The notes beneath the pieces are model-generated. The model did not search any database and was not told the DNA's origin. It saw nothing but the letters and a program-made list of their open reading frames with translations. This document shows positions 6,789 to 7,368 of a stretch of 7,368 bases of DNA, in pieces (the stretch's first letter is position 1; the number at the start of each line of letters is the position of its first letter). The DNA comes from SAR324 cluster bacterium. Lineage in GTDB: Bacteria; SAR324; JACQKK01. The position numbers were made by a program, and so were the translations under genes. The stretch is from contig JAPUJL010000541.1 of the NCBI GenBank assembly GCA_027296185.1, positions 1 to 7,368 of the forward strand. The letters run 5' to 3'.

Positions 6789-7368
6789 ATGGCTAAGCAT
6801 CTGCAAACCGATCTCAGCGCGCTCAAGGAACATTCCCTCTCGCTGGCGGCGGATGTGGAGGAACGCGTCCGCCGCAGCGTCAAGGCGCTGCAGGAGCGCG
6901 ACGCCTCGCTGGCCCAGGAGGTTATGGATGGCGACCAGGAGATCGACGAACGGGAGGTGCGGCTGGAGGAGGAATGTCTGAAGATCCTCGCTCTCCATCA
7001 GCCGGTGGCCATCGATCTGCGCTTCGTCGTGGCGGTGCTCAAGCTCAACAATGACCTGGAGCGGATCGGGGATCTGGCGGTGAACATCGCCGAACGGGCG
7101 CAGTTCCTTTCCACCCGGGAGCCGGTGCCCGTCCCGCTCGATTTCGGCGGGATGGCCGAGGCCACCCGCAACATGCTGCGCCGGGCGCTGGACGCCTTGG
7201 TGAATCTGGACATCGGCGCGGCGTGGGACGTGCTGAAGTCCGACGACGTGGTGGACGAGATCAACCGGGAGATGTTCGTCCAGGTGCAGGACGGAATTCG
7301 CAAGCACCCCGACATGCTGGAAGCGCTGATTCACCTGCTCTCCGCGTCGCGCCACCTGGAGCGCATCG
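6789..7368 (+). CDS. phoU: PhoU, phosphate-signalling regulator (3' end outside window)
   Basis: PhoU is a cytoplasmic helical protein that, with the Pst transporter, keeps PhoR-PhoB signalling off when phosphate is plentiful and restrains Pst uptake. The frame from ATG 6789 (MAKHLQTDLSALKEHSLSLA) has no stop up to the window end, giving 193 residues of a family usually about 220-240 long. The first PhoU repeat is complete: DQEIDEREVRLEEECLKILA (about 54-73), QPVAIDLRFVVAVLK (75-89), then the metal-binding type motif NNDLERIGDLAVNIAERA (91-108). The second repeat begins around 121 (FGGMAEATRNMLRRALDALV), has SDDVVDEINREMF, and is cut inside its own metal motif (RHLERI). The gene is 17 bases after pstB, the standard place for phoU at the end of a pst operon. 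Truncation is due only to the window edge; phoB/phoR or other genes may follow but cannot be seen. Confidence 0.95.
   Translation, partial: MAKHLQTDLSALKEHSLSLAADVEERVRRSVKALQERDASLAQEVMDGDQEIDEREVRLEEECLKILALHQPVAIDLRFVVAVLKLNNDLERIGDLAVNIAERAQFLSTREPVPVPLDFGGMAEATRNMLRRALDALVNLDIGAAWDVLKSDDVVDEINREMFVQVQDGIRKHPDMLEALIHLLSASRHLERI

Noticed and set aside
6768..7355. Antisense open frame over phoU
   Set aside because: The + strand frame encodes PhoU with both repeat signatures; the antisense product has no recognisable features.
1..7368. Undescribed defence, mobile or RNA-based system
   Set aside because: All coding space is filled by the phosphate operon; no transposase, integrase, tRNA, direct-repeat array or unexplained region longer than about 150 bases was seen.

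Overview
The window holds one operon for high-affinity phosphate uptake, all on the + strand. The order is 3' end of an outer-membrane protein gene, pstS, pstC, pstA, pstB, then a phoU gene cut off by the window's right edge. The DNA is GC-rich and packed with genes. PstS carries a Sec signal peptide without a lipobox, and the upstream protein ends like an outer-membrane beta-barrel. PstC and PstA are the long forms known from Pseudomonas and related bacteria. Together these point to a Gram-negative, most likely a gammaproteobacterium; the genus cannot be read from the sequence.

Layout: positions 2-790 encode the C-terminal part of a probable outer-membrane barrel of unknown substrate. A 97-base gap with no recognisable promoter or Pho box precedes pstS (888-1892). 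A 7-bp all-GC hairpin spans the pstS stop codon. The 150 bases before the preferred pstC start (2043-4265) are open in frame, so the pstC start is uncertain. pstA (4269-5870) begins 3 bases after the pstC stop. The 127-base pstA-pstB gap holds a strong hairpin and an excellent ribosome binding site for pstB (5998-6771). phoU starts 17 bases later at 6789 and runs off the end.

How the genes work together: PstS binds inorganic phosphate in the periplasm and delivers it to the PstC-PstA channel in the inner membrane. PstB, probably as a dimer, hydrolyses ATP to drive import. PhoU links transporter state to the PhoR-PhoB two-component system; phoB and phoR are not visible here. The upstream barrel might help the solute cross the outer membrane, but that rests on position alone.

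The most notable feature is that both permeases are enlarged by big extracytoplasmic regions. PstC has about 380 residues with beta-propeller-like repeats, and PstA has about 200 residues with a charged helical, probably coiled-coil segment. The long forms are already known in gammaproteobacteria, but I know of no established function for these domains. I found no mobile element, CRISPR array, RNA gene or clearly novel system.
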